From: Bacteroidota bacterium
GTDB lineage: Bacteria; Bacteroidota; Bacteroidia; Bacteroidales; B39-G9
Direction of reading: 5' to 3'
Assembly: GCA_030592465.1 (NCBI GenBank)
Contig: JAUVJB010000201.1
Coordinates: 1-5,707 of the forward strand
DNA length: 5,707 bases
A program made the position numbers and the translations under genes. The notes under the pieces were generated by a model. That model did no database searches, was not told where the DNA came from, and saw only the letters and a program-made list of their open reading frames with translations. This document shows, piece by piece, positions 5,332 to 5,707 of the stretch. The stretch's first letter is position 1. Each line of letters starts with the position of its first letter.

Positions 5332-5490
5332 ATAAAATCCAAAAATCAAAAATCAAAATCCAAAATAACCCCCAAAACCTAAATTCCAAATAGTTATTGA
5401 GCGAAGCCGAAATAAAAAATTAAATGATTGCGGAAAAAAATCATAATTTCGTATGCCTTTTGGATTTTGAATTTTGAATTTGGGATTTAT
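5332..5490. repeat. Inverted A/T micro-repeat arms around a GCGAAGC hairpin region
   Basis: The left arm (5332-5365) is a run of AAAATCC/AAAAATC heptamers. The right arm (5458-5490) is its near reverse complement, built of GGATTTT/GAATTTT units. The innermost 11 bp, AAAATCCAAAA and TTTTGGATTTT, match exactly. Further units of the left array (AAATTCCAAAT) run to 5391. Between the arms lie GCGAAGC (5401-5407) and a nested stem: CGAAAT (5408-5413) with ATTTCG (5446-5451), enclosing ATGATT (5424-5429) with AATCAT (5439-5444). It begins 50 bp after the Wzz-like stop and has no T-tract at its end, so a simple terminator role is doubtful. CCGT/ACGG at 5492-5512 adds a small hairpin just outside. Confidence 0.75.
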
Positions 5491-5556
5491 ACCGTTGAAT
5501 ATTATCCTACGGCATTTATTTTAATTAATACCATTACTTTTTGAGAGGATACTATT

Positions 5557-5564
5557 TATATTTG
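5557..5564 (+). promoter_or_regulatory. Possible -7 box facing off the right edge
   Basis: TATATTTG matches TAnnTTTG exactly. A TTG at 5541-5543 lies upstream but about 5 nt closer than the usual -33 spacing. RNA would start near 5570 and run rightward through at least 138 nt without a usable reading frame: the ATG at 5568 meets a stop after 12 codons. It may therefore drive a long leader for a gene beyond the window. Chance is a real alternative in DNA this A/T-rich. Confidence 0.35.
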
Positions 5565-5645
5565 TAAATGCATAGTCATCTTTATAATACTATCTTATAT
5601 AAATAAGCATAATTAACTTATTTATTATCAATAACAAACAATTTT

Positions 5646-5698
5646 TAAAAACTTTTTTAGTTATTCGCTGTTTTTAACAGCACATTGGTAAGTTTTTA
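5646..5698. other. Nested stem-loop near the right edge
   Basis: GCTGTT (5667-5672) and AACAGC (5676-5681) form a tight 6-bp hairpin with a 3-nt loop. It sits inside a second inverted repeat, TAAAAACTT (5646-5654) and AAGTTTTTA (5690-5698). A separate 7-bp hairpin, AAATAAG/CTTATTT, lies at 5601-5623. No T-run follows the hairpin directly, so it is not a standard terminator. No known riboswitch class was recognised. A C-terminal tail of a leftward gene entering from the right (a stop at 5661-5663) cannot be excluded but has no support. Confidence 0.5.
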
Positions 5699-5707
5699 TA
5701 CTGAAGT

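Overview
The window looks like a chromosomal segment of a low-GC member of the Bacteroidota. The reasons are the strong A+T bias, no Shine-Dalgarno motifs before the starts (only A/T-rich leaders), -7 boxes of the TAnnTTTG type in some spacers, a tandem-domain universal stress protein of about 290 residues, and intergenic palindromes tipped with GCGAAGC. The species cannot be named from the sequence alone.

Layout. Positions 1-154 hold no supportable gene but include a strong bidirectional terminator (93-129). Two leftward genes follow: a membrane-anchored SPFH/prohibitin-family protein (155-970) and, upstream of it, a two-domain universal stress protein (1053-1934). They are 82 bp apart and may be co-transcribed. 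A 53-bp divergent spacer separates them from a rightward uridine-phosphorylase-like nucleoside phosphorylase (1988-2860). Then come 578 bp without a gene (2861-3438), packed with structured repeats and closed by an intrinsic terminator (3349-3387). Rightward genes resume with a SirB1/transglutaminase-like protein that lacks the usual catalytic residues (3439-4311) and a two-membrane-segment protein resembling Wzz chain-length regulators (4379-5281). The last 426 bp (5282-5707) hold a second structured repeat, a -7-like box and a nested stem-loop, but no gene.

The five proteins do not form an obvious pathway: membrane scaffold, stress response, nucleoside salvage, an unknown transglutaminase-fold protein and surface polysaccharide. 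No defence system, integrase or transposase was found. The most unusual content is non-coding. The 2900-3318 region is a nested, imperfectly mirror-symmetric assembly of direct arrays and palindromes. Related copies keep their outer arms and swap their inner cores, and the GC-rich ones are tipped by GCGAAGC. The same heptamer recurs inside the second repeat at 5332-5490. This resembles REP/BIME-like intergenic repeats; their mobility or function is inference.
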